In this document: in pieces, positions 1 to 9,959 of the stretch
Numbering within the stretch: position 1 is the stretch's first letter
Layout: each line of letters starts with the position of its first letter
DNA from: an uncultured Eudoraea sp.
Lineage (GTDB): Bacteria; Bacteroidota; Bacteroidia; Flavobacteriales; Flavobacteriaceae
Length of the DNA stretch: 64,000 nt
Assembly (NCBI RefSeq): GCF_947258925.1
Contig: NZ_CAMYKG010000002.1
Coordinates: 1 to 64,000, forward strand
Reading direction: 5' to 3'
Notes under the pieces: generated by a model
The model's database searches: none
The model's input: only the letters and a program-made list of their open reading frames with translations
Told to the model about the DNA's origin: nothing
Translations under genes and position numbers: made by a program

Positions 1-21
1 TATTCCATATGTTTCAGATGC

Positions 22-101
22 GCCCCGACTTAGTCGGGCTCGTATTCAGCCTGTCCGCCTTTGGCGGATTGCGCCTGCCTGCCTGAGGCAGGCCACGGGG
101 C
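22..101. repeat. REP-like element of nested hairpins
   Basis: Three adjacent inverted repeats are visible: CCCGACT/AGTCGGG (24-38), TCCGCC-TTT-GGCGGA (54-68) and GCCTGCC-TGA-GGCAGGC (77-93). They are enclosed by an outer GCCCCG (22-27) and CGGGGC (96-101). The GC content is far above the surroundings. Such clusters of short hairpins occur as dispersed intergenic repeats in many flavobacterial genomes. It lies just past the stop codon of the DksA-like gene and could also end transcription there. Only one copy is in this window, so its repetitive nature is an inference. Confidence 0.55.
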
Positions 102-109
102 CATTAGTT

Positions 110-433
110 TTAGCGAGCGCAAGTTACGCAAAAAGTGCTATTTGGTGCTAATAAAATACGTTCAATTGGTATTTTCTTTTTGCATTTAGGGCAGATACCA
201 AAATCTTTGGTTCCCAATTTATCCAGGTAATGATTAAGTCCCTTCAGATGTTCTTTTGCTTTAAGCAGGGCGGCTTCCATCACACTTTTATTATTTATTG
301 CATCCATGCGCGAAACACGACCTATTGCGTTATCCGGGGCAATGGGGCCGGACAGTTCTTCATATTGTTTTATCTTCTTTATTGTCCTTGCAATATCGGC
401 TTCAAGGCGGTCTTTAATCTCCGGAAGATTCAT
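110..433 (-). CDS. DksA/TraR-type C4 zinc-finger protein
   Basis: Small protein (107 aa) with an N-terminal helical half and a C-terminal four-cysteine zinc finger of the DksA/TraR type (CPKC near residue 82, CVTC at the end). The family binds the RNA polymerase secondary channel or acts as a transcription modulator; that role here is inferred. I chose the ATG at 433, seven bases after the stop of the upstream gene. A longer start at 484 would overlap that gene by 44 bases and add residues unlike the family. Coupled to the GatB/YqeY gene in one transcript. Confidence 0.75.
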   Translation of the reverse strand: MNLPEIKDRLEADIARTIKKIKQYEELSGPIAPDNAIGRVSRMDAINNKSVMEAALLKAKEHLKGLNHYLDKLGTKDFGICPKCKKKIPIERILLAPNSTFCVTCAR

Positions 434-440
434 TAAAGGA

Positions 441-890
441 TTAATTAAGTTTGGCTCGCACAATTTCTGAGATGGTCTTGCCATCTGCCTGTCCTGCCAA
501 TTGTTTAGATACGATACCCATGACTTTACCCATATCCTTCATACCACTGGCACCAGTTTTCTCTATGGTCTGGACTACGATACTTTCAATCTCATCAACG
601 CCTATTTGAGCCGGTAAAAACTTTTCTATTACTGCCACCTGATCCAGTTCAGGCTGCGCAAGATCTTGCCTACCCTGTTCAATAAAAATAGCTGCACTAT
701 CCTTTCGTTGTTTGACCAGCTTTTGAATCAATTTTATTTCATCCATTTCGGACAACTGGCCTCCAGCTCCTTTTTCGGTTTTGGCCATTAGTAAAGCAGA
801 TTTTATTGCCCTTAAAGACTCAAGAGCTGTAGCATCTTTTGCTTTCATAGCTGCTTTAATTTGTTCCATCACTTCATTTTGTAAGCTCAT
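441..890 (-). CDS. GatB/YqeY domain protein
   Basis: 149 aa, the full usual length of the stand-alone GatB/YqeY family. This corresponds to the helical tail domain of the GatB subunit of tRNA-dependent amidotransferase. The conserved N-terminal stretch LKAAMKAKD-like (here IKAAMKAKDATALESLRAIKSAL) and the C-terminal GKTISEIVRAKL block are present. The domain probably contacts tRNA or ribosomes, but the role of the free protein is not known. It starts after the ftsZ terminator and is followed closely by the DksA-like gene. Confidence 0.85.
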   Translation of the reverse strand: MSLQNEVMEQIKAAMKAKDATALESLRAIKSALLMAKTEKGAGGQLSEMDEIKLIQKLVKQRKDSAAIFIEQGRQDLAQPELDQVAVIEKFLPAQIGVDEIESIVVQTIEKTGASGMKDMGKVMGIVSKQLAGQADGKTISEIVRAKLN

Positions 891-912
891 ATTCTTTAAA
901 TTTTAGCAGAGA

Positions 913-953
913 CAAGATAAAAAATAAACCCGAAAATATGGTGCATTTTCGGG
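913..953 (-). terminator. Intrinsic terminator of the dcw operon
   Basis: A 9-bp perfect stem CCCGAAAAT/ATTTTCGGG (929-953) with a 7-base loop. On the minus strand it is followed by a T-rich run (913-928). It lies 39 bases after the ftsZ stop, so it closes the division/cell-wall operon. Confidence 0.85.
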
Positions 954-991
954 CTCATTGTTAGTTTGGGCGTAGTACTCCCAAAAAAGGA

Positions 992-2908
992 CTAGTCTAC
1001 ATTATCATGCAAAAAGGAATTGTTAGAACGCAATTGAATTTCATCATTGCTGTCTTCACTTAAAGTAGTTCTGGAAACTTTACCTTCTTTTGGTTTTTCA
1101 TTCAAATCAATCCCCTGACGTTTATAAGCAGGTTCCTTCTCTATTTCGTCAATATTGTTTACACTATTCTGAAACTTATAATTGAAATCTTTTAGTTTTC
1201 TTCTTCGCTCATCTGCCCTTTCACGCAAAATCTCTTCAATTGGAGTGTTCATAGGATCAGGCTCTTCCGACCCCATTTCCTTAGTATCATTCTCTGACTT
1301 AGCAACGGTTTTTCGTTCAAAAATCAACTCATCCTCAACGAGTTTAGGTTCAAATTCTTCCGCTTTGGATTTAGCACCTGTCAACTTATTCTCTAACTCC
1401 ATATAATCATCCAGGCTATAACGAGTCTCTCCTTCCTTATTGTATTCCAAAACCGGGATTACTTCTATATGCTCATTAACTTCAAGATCCCTGACATTTT
1501 CATCCAGGCTAAAAGTAATTACATTATCATTTTCAACTTCATCGGTTGAATCTGTAAGGGGCATATCAAAACTTAGTGCAATTTGTTCTTTTTCCTCTGT
1601 TTTGTTAGCGACAACTTCAGGATCTATTACCTCAATATCCTTTAAATCCTTTTTAGAATCTATAATAATAAAATCGTCCTTGTTAATTTCTTCAGCTACC
1701 ACCTCGTCATAAAACACATTAAAATTTCTAATGTAATTGGTTGTTGGTATAAGATCTATAATTTCTTCTTCTAAAGTATGTTTTATTATTGGCTCAAATA
1801 CTTCTTCCACCTTTTCCGGTTGGTATTCGTCATTTTTATCACTCAAATCTTGCTCTGCTTTTTGCTCATCTTCAAGAGTGTGTATAATCTTTTTGGTTTC
1901 GGTATTTACAATTTCATCCTGCTGGTCTATGTTAAACCCTGTGGCAATTACTGTAACGGCTATAGCTTCACCAAGATTTTCATCTTCACCAACACCCATA
2001 ATAATATTAGCACCATGCCCGGCTTCAATTTGAATATGATCATTTATTTCCCCTATTTCATCAATCGTAATCTCCTGAGAACCGGAAACTATAAGCAATA
2101 ATACATTTTTTGCTCCTGTAATCTTGTTATCATTCAATAACGGAGAATCCAATGCTTTCATAATGGCCTCCTGAGCTCTCGCAGATCCCGATGAGGTAGA
2201 GGATCCCATTATAGCTGTTCCACTATTTGAAAGTACCGTTTTAGCATCACGTAAATCAATATTTTGTGTATAATGATGGGTAATTACTTCCGCTATTCCC
2301 CTGGCGGCTGTTGCAAGAACTTCATCTGCCTTTGAAAAACCAGCTTTGAAACCCAAGTTGCCATATACTTCCCTTAATTTGTTGTTATTAATTACAATTA
2401 AAGAATCTACATTAGACCGCAGCTTTTCAATGCCAAGTTGAGCTTGTTGACACCTCATTTTGCCTTCAAATTGAAATGGCATTGTAACAATCCCTACCGT
2501 TAGGACATCCATTTCTTTGGCTTGCTTAGCGATAACCGGAGCAGCTCCGGTACCTGTTCCACCACCCATACCGGCCGTAATAAAGATCATCTTGGTGGTA
2601 TTATCCAGCATTTGCTTAATTTCCTCCATGCTTTCCAGGGCCGCCTGTTCACCTACTTCAGGATTCGCTCCCGCACCCAGGCCTTCAGTAAGGCTTACAC
2701 CCAATTGTATTTTGTTAGGTACAGGGCTATTTTGCAAGGCCTGTGAATCTGTATTACAAATCACAAAATCGACTCCATTTATTCCGGCCTGGAACATGTG
2801 ATTTATAGCATTACTTCCTCCCCCACCAACGCCAATTACTTTAATTACATTACTTTGATTCTTTGGTAAATCAAAGGCGATATTTTCAAATTCGGTATTC
2901 TTGCTCAT
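992..2908 (-). CDS. ftsZ: Cell division GTPase FtsZ
   Basis: Tubulin-like GTPase that assembles the division ring at midcell. The tubulin signature GGGTGTG is at residues 115-121, with the upstream GVGGGGSNA nucleotide loop near residue 27. The core occupies roughly residues 15-330. The remaining 300 residues form a very acidic, low-complexity tail ending in a short conserved-looking block. At 638 aa it is far longer than the 380-aa FtsZ of E. coli, though long tails are usual in flavobacteria. Last gene of the dcw operon, 41 bases after ftsA, followed by a strong terminator. Confidence 0.97.
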   Translation of the reverse strand: MSKNTEFENIAFDLPKNQSNVIKVIGVGGGGSNAINHMFQAGINGVDFVICNTDSQALQNSPVPNKIQLGVSLTEGLGAGANPEVGEQAALESMEEIKQMLDNTTKMIFITAGMGGGTGTGAAPVIAKQAKEMDVLTVGIVTMPFQFEGKMRCQQAQLGIEKLRSNVDSLIVINNNKLREVYGNLGFKAGFSKADEVLATAARGIAEVITHHYTQNIDLRDAKTVLSNSGTAIMGSSTSSGSARAQEAIMKALDSPLLNDNKITGAKNVLLLIVSGSQEITIDEIGEINDHIQIEAGHGANIIMGVGEDENLGEAIAVTVIATGFNIDQQDEIVNTETKKIIHTLEDEQKAEQDLSDKNDEYQPEKVEEVFEPIIKHTLEEEIIDLIPTTNYIRNFNVFYDEVVAEEINKDDFIIIDSKKDLKDIEVIDPEVVANKTEEKEQIALSFDMPLTDSTDEVENDNVITFSLDENVRDLEVNEHIEVIPVLEYNKEGETRYSLDDYMELENKLTGAKSKAEEFEPKLVEDELIFERKTVAKSENDTKEMGSEEPDPMNTPIEEILRERADERRRKLKDFNYKFQNSVNNIDEIEKEPAYKRQGIDLNEKPKEGKVSRTTLSEDSNDEIQLRSNNSFLHDNVD

Positions 2909-2949
2909 GTTTTTAGTATTATTGGGTTATTACGTGCTACTATTTAGGT

Positions 2950-4272
2950 TTACTCTGCGTTATCTAAAAAATCTTTAAGTTTTTCTGACCAAACGTCAAA
3001 TACAGATTTTCTTTCAACTTTTGACTTTTCCGCTGTTCTGCTCTCCGGATGACCTTCAAAAACCAATTCTTCAACATCCCCGTTTCCTTCCAAATATGCA
3101 GGATGCTTTACTTTATTTTCAATTGCATTCATCAACAGACCAACAGCTGTGGCATATAAAGGACTTGCAATTTCTTGATCTGAATCCCCGGCCAAATGCT
3201 CATTGGGGTACCCAATCCTCGTATCCATACCGGTAATATATTCTACCAACTGCTTCAAATGCTTTAACTGACTTCCGCCACCTGTCAAGACTATACCAGC
3301 AATAAGTTTCTTTTTTTGTTCCTCATGCCCGTAATTTTTTATTTCCACATACACCTGCTCAACAATCTCAACAACTCTGGCATGTATGATCTTGGACAAA
3401 TTTTTAAGTGTAATTTCCTTTGGCTCCCTTCCGCGCAATCCGGGAATAGAAACAATTTCATTGTCTTTGTTTTCTCCGGGCCATGCAGAACCAAATTTTA
3501 TTTTAAGAAGTTCTGCTTGCTTTTCTATAATTGAACAACCCTCTTTTATGTCTTCAGTAATTACATTCCCTCCAAATGGAATTACAGCAGTATGCCTTAT
3601 TATACCATCCTTGAAGATGGCTAAATCTGTTGTTCCTCCACCAATATCTATAAGAGCAACTCCTGCTTCTTTTTCTTCCTGGCTAAGCACTGCATCTGAA
3701 GAAGCCAGGGGTTCGAGGGTAATGTTTCCAAGGTCAAGCCCAGCACTTTTAATACATCTGCCAATATTCTTAATTGACGAAACCTGGCCTACAACCACAT
3801 GAAAATTGGCTTCAAGCCTACCTCCGTACATTCCAATAGGTTGCTTAATTTCTGCTTGTCCGTCAACCTTGTATTCCTGAGGTAAAACATGTATAATCTC
3901 CTCTCCGGGTAACATTACAAGTTTGTAGACCTGGTTGCAGAGTTTGTCTAAATCCTCCTCATTGATTACTTCTTCAGAATTTGCCCTTGTAATATAATCG
4001 CTATGCTGAAGGCTTCTAATGTGCTGACCAGCAATTCCAACAACTACCGATCCTATCTTCAGACCAGAATCGGCCTCAGCCTGCTCCACAGCCTGTTGTA
4101 TAGACTTGATGGTTTGAGTAATATTATTAACCACACCCCGATGTACACCAAGGCTTTTAGACCTGCCTATACCTAAAACCTCAATTTTACCATACTCATT
4201 CTCCTTCCCAATGATGGCAACAATTTTTGTAGTACCGATGTCTAATCCAACTGAATAATTACCTTTTTCCAT
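2950..4272 (-). CDS. ftsA: Cell division protein FtsA
   Basis: Actin-like ATPase (440 aa) that ties FtsZ filaments to the inner membrane. It begins with the actin-fold phosphate loop GLDIGTTKI (residues 9-17). A second phosphate motif DIGGGTTD lies near residue 210 and the adenosine motif LTGGGSQL near 333. The C-terminus SVFDVWSEKLKDFLDNAE is the amphipathic membrane-targeting helix. It sits six bases after ftsQ and immediately before ftsZ, the standard order. Confidence 0.96.
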   Translation of the reverse strand: MEKGNYSVGLDIGTTKIVAIIGKENEYGKIEVLGIGRSKSLGVHRGVVNNITQTIKSIQQAVEQAEADSGLKIGSVVVGIAGQHIRSLQHSDYITRANSEEVINEEDLDKLCNQVYKLVMLPGEEIIHVLPQEYKVDGQAEIKQPIGMYGGRLEANFHVVVGQVSSIKNIGRCIKSAGLDLGNITLEPLASSDAVLSQEEKEAGVALIDIGGGTTDLAIFKDGIIRHTAVIPFGGNVITEDIKEGCSIIEKQAELLKIKFGSAWPGENKDNEIVSIPGLRGREPKEITLKNLSKIIHARVVEIVEQVYVEIKNYGHEEQKKKLIAGIVLTGGGSQLKHLKQLVEYITGMDTRIGYPNEHLAGDSDQEIASPLYATAVGLLMNAIENKVKHPAYLEGNGDVEELVFEGHPESRTAEKSKVERKSVFDVWSEKLKDFLDNAE

Positions 4273-4278
4273 ATTAAT

Positions 4279-4998
4279 TTAAATTTTGGTGCACACTACC
4301 TGATTATTAAATTCCAAGCTTACTATATTATAGTTTGCCAATGTTTTATCTTTGGCAGCTTTGGTATAAAAAGCCTTGAAATTATTGAACTTTTGTTCCA
4401 AATCGGTCACATTCCCCAAATTCACAACAAAATTCTCCAACCGAAATTTCAACTGATAATTTTCTTCATCCTCAATGTGAATTCCAATTACATTTTTTCT
4501 TAAAAAGTCGTCCCTGTTTATATATTTCAAAATCACATAAACATCTTCCAAACTTTTTCCAGTAATATTGCCCGTAATTATCGGTACTCTGGCTGAGTGA
4601 TTATCAGATAAAGGCATGTTCTTACCTTCCTCATCAAGATAGAATTTTGTCTTTCCTTCTACACGTCCGATTGGTTGCCTTTGTTCAATATTTGATATAA
4701 GTTCACCGTTTATAGTAACATAGACTTGGGCACTTTTTACCATTTCATTGGTCTCGATGACCTCTTCCATAGTATTCAAAACTAATTTTTCTTTGGGCAC
4801 GTTTTTAATGATCCCATAATTTTGTATTAACAATTTATTAACCATAGACTGTGTCAGGTAGAGATTGTCCTCACCAGTAAATTTTATAGTTATCCCGCTT
4901 ACCTTTCTCAAATTATTTCGGTGATTCGAAAATGAATAAAGGCCTGTAATACAGATTATTAGTCCAATAAACTTGATGTAATTCCAATTAATTTTCAT
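4279..4998 (-). CDS. ftsQ: Cell division protein FtsQ/DivIB
   Basis: 239-aa bitopic membrane protein with one N-terminal membrane segment (about residues 8-24, FIGLIICITGLYSF) and a periplasmic part. In the family this part contains the POTRA and FtsQ domains linking FtsA/Z to FtsB/L. Sequence similarity is weak across phyla. The assignment rests on size, topology and its place between murC and ftsA. Its start overlaps the murC stop by 11 bases, suggesting translational coupling. Confidence 0.88.
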   Translation of the reverse strand: MKINWNYIKFIGLIICITGLYSFSNHRNNLRKVSGITIKFTGEDNLYLTQSMVNKLLIQNYGIIKNVPKEKLVLNTMEEVIETNEMVKSAQVYVTINGELISNIEQRQPIGRVEGKTKFYLDEEGKNMPLSDNHSARVPIITGNITGKSLEDVYVILKYINRDDFLRKNVIGIHIEDEENYQLKFRLENFVVNLGNVTDLEQKFNNFKAFYTKAAKDKTLANYNIVSLEFNNQVVCTKI

Positions 4999-6340
4999 GC
5001 TCCAGTTCTTTTTCTATTCTTGGTATTTCCAACCCTATATCACCTGCACCCATGGTGACTAATACTTCGGGTTCTTGTTCTTTAATTTCCTTAATCAGAT
5101 CTTCTTTTTGGATCAGTTTTTTATTCTGATTCCTTATTTTTCCCATGAGCCACTCCGAGGTAATACCCTCTATAGGTTCCTCTCTTGCCGGGTATATATC
5201 CAATAATAATACACTATCAAATTTTGCGAGGCTTAAGGCAAACTCATCAGCAAAATCTCTAGTTCTTGAAAATAAATGTGGTTGAAAAACAGCCAGTACT
5301 TTTTTACTATGATGCATTTCCGAAATAGCATCATATACAGCATCTATTTCCGTTGGATGATGCGCATAATCATCAATAAAAACGAAATCAATTTCGTTTA
5401 TTCGATATGAGAATCTCCGTTGCACACCCTTAAAGGTTTCGAGTGCTTTGACAAGACGGTAAGGTGGGGTACCTACCTGCAGTGCCATTGCAAAAGCCAC
5501 TAAACCATTGAGTAAATTATGTTTACCTGGTTTATTGAACTTAACGCCCTTAAGGGTAGTAACCGGAGTTTCCAAATCAAAAATGTAGGCGCCATGTGTT
5601 ATTTTTAAATTTCTGATACAAAAATCTGAATCATCTTCTATTCCATAAGTTATTCCTTCTAAAGGCAAACCATTTCTTATAAACAACTTGCCATTTGGTT
5701 TAATCTTGTTTACAAATTCCCTAAAGGATTTTATTAGTTCATTGCTGTCGCCATAAATATCTAAATGATCGGCGTCCATAGATGTAATACAAGCAATATT
5801 GGGTGATAATTGGAGGAAGGAACGATCATATTCATCAGCTTCAACGACGGAATATTCATTTCCACTGAACCAAAAATTACTATTGAAGTCCTCCGAGATC
5901 CCTCCCAGAAAAGCAGTCACAGGTGTTCCGGTTTCCTTTAGCAAATGTGCAAGGATACTGCTTGTTGTTGTTTTACCATGGGTTCCGGCAACAGCAAAAC
6001 AAAACGTGTTTCTGGTAATAATCCCCAATACTTCTGACCGCTTTTTTATTTCAAATCCTCCGGATAAAAAATAATTGTATTCTTTGTGCTCGGATGGTAT
6101 TGCAGGAGTATAAATAACCAGGGTATCACTTACATTTTTATATTCATTGGAGATCTCAGTAATATCATCTTTATAATGTATCTCAATTCCCAATTCGGAA
6201 ATCTCCCGCGTTAGCGGCGTCTCGGTTTTGTCATAACCGGCCACATTCTTATTTAACAATTTGAAGTACCGTGCCAGAGCAGACATCCCTATGCCTCCAA
6301 TGCCTATAAAATAAACGTTATGTATATCTTTTAGTACCAT
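4988..6340 (-). CDS. murC: UDP-N-acetylmuramate-L-alanine ligase
   Basis: Cytoplasmic Mur ligase (450 aa) that adds the first amino acid to UDP-MurNAc. The N-terminal Rossmann motif GIGGIGMSALA and the ATP loop GTHGKTTT (about residues 119-126) are present, with the usual three-domain Mur ligase length. It lies one base after murG and overlaps ftsQ. Confidence 0.96.
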   Translation of the reverse strand: MVLKDIHNVYFIGIGGIGMSALARYFKLLNKNVAGYDKTETPLTREISELGIEIHYKDDITEISNEYKNVSDTLVIYTPAIPSEHKEYNYFLSGGFEIKKRSEVLGIITRNTFCFAVAGTHGKTTTSSILAHLLKETGTPVTAFLGGISEDFNSNFWFSGNEYSVVEADEYDRSFLQLSPNIACITSMDADHLDIYGDSNELIKSFREFVNKIKPNGKLFIRNGLPLEGITYGIEDDSDFCIRNLKITHGAYIFDLETPVTTLKGVKFNKPGKHNLLNGLVAFAMALQVGTPPYRLVKALETFKGVQRRFSYRINEIDFVFIDDYAHHPTEIDAVYDAISEMHHSKKVLAVFQPHLFSRTRDFADEFALSLAKFDSVLLLDIYPAREEPIEGITSEWLMGKIRNQNKKLIQKEDLIKEIKEQEPEVLVTMGAGDIGLEIPRIEKELEHEN

Positions 6341-6341
6341 T

Positions 6342-7433
6342 TCAAATTTTTAGTAAATGCTCTATTTCATCTACAATATTCTTTGTTGCATTAGGTAAAG
6401 CCATAGCTTTGATATTCTCACATAAGACTTTTCTGCGATCCTCAGATTTGTACAGATCTGAAAAAACGTTCTCAAATTTCTCTTCCAGGTCTTTTTCCTC
6501 TACAAGTAATGCAGCTTCTTTTACCACAAGGCTCAGTGCATTTTTAGTTTGATGGTCTTCTGCTACATTTGGTGAGGGAATGAAGATGACCGGTTTTCCA
6601 ACGATGCACAATTCAGAAACTGAGCTGGCTCCTGCCCTTGATATGATGATGTCTGCAGCCGAGTACGCAAAATTCATTTTATTGATGAAGTCGTATACCT
6701 TCACATTTTCGGAGTCATATTTTTTATATTCCTGGTAGTAGCCCTTCCCGCACTGCCAAATAAGCTGTATCCCTAACTTTGAAAAGAAGTCAAGTTCTTT
6801 TTCAATAAGTTGATTTATTCTGCGTGCACCCAGACTTCCTCCCAGAACGAGCAACGTTGATTTAGCCTGACTTAAACCAAAAAAATCGTAATACTCTTTT
6901 GTATCTTTTGATGATGCTAATAAATCTTCTCGAACAGGATTCCCTGTTTTTACAATTTTATCTGAAGGGAAAAATCTATCCATATTGTCATATGCCACAC
7001 AAATTTTAGCCGCATGTTTAGCAAGCAATTTGTTTGTAATACCCGCATATGAATTTTGTTCTTGCAATACGTAGGGGATTCTTTTTCTAGAGGCCATTTT
7101 TAATAGTGGTCCACTAGCAAATCCGCCTGTACCTACCACCAGATGAGGCCTAAAATTCGCTACTATTTTTCCTGCACTAATCAAACTACTTATTAATTTT
7201 AATGGAAACATTAAATTTTTTAATGTCAATTTTCGTTGAATTCCACTTATCCACAAACCTTTAATCCGATACCCTGCCTTTGGCACCTTTTCCATTTCCA
7301 TCCTGTCTTTTGCACCTACAAACAAAAAAGATGCATTTGGATGTCTTGATTTCAATTCATCGGCTATGGCAATTGCCGGGTAAATATGACCTCCTGTACC
7401 ACCACCTGATAATATAAATCTATAATTGTCCAC
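6342..7433 (-). CDS. murG: MurG glycosyltransferase (lipid II synthase)
   Basis: 363-aa peripheral membrane GT-B transferase that adds GlcNAc to lipid I, giving lipid II. It shows the N-terminal loop [12 protein letters not shown] (about residues 9-20), a second glycine loop [11 protein letters not shown] and the donor-binding block [12 protein letters not shown]. The start is GTG at 7433, inside the end of ftsW (14-base overlap), as the family N-terminus requires. Confidence 0.96.
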   Translation of the reverse strand: MDNYRFILSGGGTGGHIYPAIAIADELKSRHPNASFLFVGAKDRMEMEKVPKAGYRIKGLWISGIQRKLTLKNLMFPLKLISSLISAGKIVANFRPHLVVGTGGFASGPLLKMASRKRIPYVLQEQNSYAGITNKLLAKHAAKICVAYDNMDRFFPSDKIVKTGNPVREDLLASSKDTKEYYDFFGLSQAKSTLLVLGGSLGARRINQLIEKELDFFSKLGIQLIWQCGKGYYQEYKKYDSENVKVYDFINKMNFAYSAADIIISRAGASSVSELCIVGKPVIFIPSPNVAEDHQTKNALSLVVKEAALLVEEKDLEEKFENVFSDLYKSEDRRKVLCENIKAMALPNATKNIVDEIEHLLKI

Positions 7434-8619
7434 TCAATACTTCTAAAGGGTTGGTTTCATCTATATCAGACTCATTGGGATCCACAGATCTGAATTTTCT
7501 ACTTGCACTTAATACAACACCAATCGCCAAACAGGTCATCCAGATAGAAGTACCTCCACTACTAATAAGAGGTAACGTCTGCCCGGTAACCGGAAATAAT
7601 TCTACAGCAACAGCCATGTTTATAAGCGCCTGAAAAACGATAGGCAAACCGACTCCCATTACCAATAATTTCCCAAATACCGTCACGTTTGCGTTTGCCA
7701 CTACGACAATTCTAAACAACAAAAGCATATAAAAAAACATCAGAATAAATCCTCCCACAAGACCATATTCCTCTATTATGATCGCATAAATAAAATCCGA
7801 AGAACTCTGAGGAAGGAAATTCTTCATTACACTTTTTCCCGCTCCATTGCCAACTATTCCACCACTGGCAATGGCTATCTTTGCTTTTTCTATTTGATAG
7901 TCCGACTCCGTATCAGCCGGATCCCAAAAACTTTCAACTCTATTAATCCAAGTATCAACTCTATTCGGGAAAAGATCGGGATACGCTTTAGCAGTAAGAA
8001 CAAAAATGGTAAGAACCAACAAGCCTGCACCTACTATACCCGAAAGGTATTTTATTGGGTAACCCCCTAAAAAGCAAAGGGTCAATACCATAAAGAAAAG
8101 AATTGCAGCAGTAGAAAAGTTGGCCGGTAATATCAAAATGACAACTACAAAAACAGGAAGCCATAAAGGGACAAGACTTTCACTGAATGTGATTCGTTTG
8201 TCTTTGATTTTGGTTAGATATCTTGCAACGTAAATCATGAGTACAACCGCTGCCAAATTCGAAGTCTGAAAGGTAATTCCAACTAAAGGAAGACGTATCC
8301 ATCTGCTGGCATTTGCACCTTCGATTGTTGTGCCCTGCGCAAGTGTATATACCAATAAAACCAGTACAATTGGCAGAGCAATTATAGACAACCCTTTAAA
8401 AAAATGTGTAGGAATTCGATGCACTCCATAGATTATACCAAATCCTAAAAAAAGCAACATCCCATGTTTAACCAAATGCCCAATTGTTGTGCCATTCCCG
8501 ACTACATATACCAAATTACTGCTGGCACTATAAACAGGTAGAAATGAAAAAAGGGCTAGAAGGGCAACTACACCCCAAATGGCCTTATCTCCTTTTATAC
8601 TGTTTAAAAACCTGGACAT
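7420..8619 (-). CDS. ftsW: FtsW peptidoglycan polymerase
   Basis: SEDS-family integral membrane protein (399 aa) with about ten hydrophobic segments. It polymerises lipid II at the septum together with FtsI. The family C-terminal block is present: [19 protein letters not shown] near residues 340-360. It sits between murD and murG with a two-base gap and a 14-base overlap. Confidence 0.95.
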   Translation of the reverse strand: MSRFLNSIKGDKAIWGVVALLALFSFLPVYSASSNLVYVVGNGTTIGHLVKHGMLLFLGFGIIYGVHRIPTHFFKGLSIIALPIVLVLLVYTLAQGTTIEGANASRWIRLPLVGITFQTSNLAAVVLMIYVARYLTKIKDKRITFSESLVPLWLPVFVVVILILPANFSTAAILFFMVLTLCFLGGYPIKYLSGIVGAGLLVLTIFVLTAKAYPDLFPNRVDTWINRVESFWDPADTESDYQIEKAKIAIASGGIVGNGAGKSVMKNFLPQSSSDFIYAIIIEEYGLVGGFILMFFYMLLLFRIVVVANANVTVFGKLLVMGVGLPIVFQALINMAVAVELFPVTGQTLPLISSGGTSIWMTCLAIGVVLSASRKFRSVDPNESDIDETNPLEVLSGQL

Positions 8620-8621
8620 TT

Positions 8622-9959
8622 TTATAAGTTTTTTATTGCTTCTTTAAATTGATTTCCTCTGTCTTCATAATTTTCAAAAAGATCAAAACTGGCACAAGCA
8701 GGAGAAAGTAATACTGTATCTCCCCGTTCTGCAATCTTATAAGCCACTTTTACCGCTTCACTCATAGCATAGGTCTCCACAATCAAATCTACTACGTTGC
8801 CAAAGGCATATTTAATTTTGGAATTATCCATCCCCAGGCAAATAATTGCTTTCACCTTCTCCCTGACAAGAGGCATCAGTGCCTTATAATCATTACCCTT
8901 ATCTACACCTCCTACAATCCATACTATGGGAGTATTCATACTCTCCAAAGCATAATATGTGGCATTAACATTGGTGGCCTTTGAATCATTTATATATTGT
9001 ACATGGTGAATTTTTAATACCTTTTCCAAACGATGAGCAGCCCCGTCAAAATTCTGTATACTTTCGCGTATTGTCTCTTTACGAATTCCAACCAACTTTG
9101 CAACTGTTGATGCAGCCATTGTATTTTTAAGGTTGTGTAAACCTTCTAATGCTAAAGAATCTGCTTTCATTTCCATGGTTTTATTATCTGTTCTTATCAC
9201 TATTTTATTGTTCTCTAACCATGCCCCTTCGTTTAGTTCTTTGCTTATCGTAAAAGGCAATAATTTTGATCTTATTGGGTTATCCTCCAGCCATCTTTTA
9301 ATTACGTCATCATCGTGATCATAAATCAAGCTGTTTTCCTTGTCCTGGTTTTGAGTTATCCTGAATTTAGACGCCACATAATCCTCAAAGGAATTATTAT
9401 ACCTGTCTAAATGGTCAGGGGTTATATTTGTTATCACCGCGATTTCCGGTTTAAAATCAACCGTCCCATCCAATTGAAAACTGCTTATTTCCAGGACATA
9501 ATAGTTATGGTCCTCTTCAGCAACCATTCTGGCAAAACTTTTGCCAATATTACCTGCCATCCCCACCTTCAAACCACCATTTTTTAAAATATGATAGGTC
9601 AGCATGGTAGTAGTTGTTTTGCCATTACTACCCGTAATACCTATTATAGTGGCATCTGTATATTTAGCTGCAAACTCAATCTCAGAAATTACCGGAACAC
9701 CGGTATCCAGAAGTTTTTTTACCAATGGCACCGTATCCGGAATACCCGGGCTTTTCATTACAATGTCTGCATTGAGAACTTTGTCTTCTGAATGTTGCTC
9801 TTCTTCCCAATCAATCTCAAAATGTTCAAGAACTTCTTTATAATTTTCTTTAATCTTACTCTTGTCCGAGACAAAAACCCTGTACCCCTTTTTTTTAGCC
9901 AGAATGGCCGTTCCAACCCCACTTTCACCAGCCCCGAGCACAACCAATAATTTCATCAT
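8622..9959 (-). CDS. murD: UDP-MurNAc-L-alanine-D-glutamate ligase
   Basis: Mur ligase (445 aa) adding D-Glu in the cytoplasm. N-terminal nucleotide motif [13 protein letters not shown] loop [11 protein letters not shown], and the C-terminal [12 protein letters not shown] block. I chose the ATG at 9959, which overlaps the mraY stop as ATGA. A longer reading frame from 10013 would run into mraY and add residues foreign to the family. A second ATG follows directly at 9956. Confidence 0.95.
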   Translation of the reverse strand: MMKLLVVLGAGESGVGTAILAKKKGYRVFVSDKSKIKENYKEVLEHFEIDWEEEQHSEDKVLNADIVMKSPGIPDTVPLVKKLLDTGVPVISEIEFAAKYTDATIIGITGSNGKTTTTMLTYHILKNGGLKVGMAGNIGKSFARMVAEEDHNYYVLEISSFQLDGTVDFKPEIAVITNITPDHLDRYNNSFEDYVASKFRITQNQDKENSLIYDHDDDVIKRWLEDNPIRSKLLPFTISKELNEGAWLENNKIVIRTDNKTMEMKADSLALEGLHNLKNTMAASTVAKLVGIRKETIRESIQNFDGAAHRLEKVLKIHHVQYINDSKATNVNATYYALESMNTPIVWIVGGVDKGNDYKALMPLVREKVKAIICLGMDNSKIKYAFGNVVDLIVETYAMSEAVKVAYKIAERGDTVLLSPACASFDLFENYEDRGNQFKEAIKNL

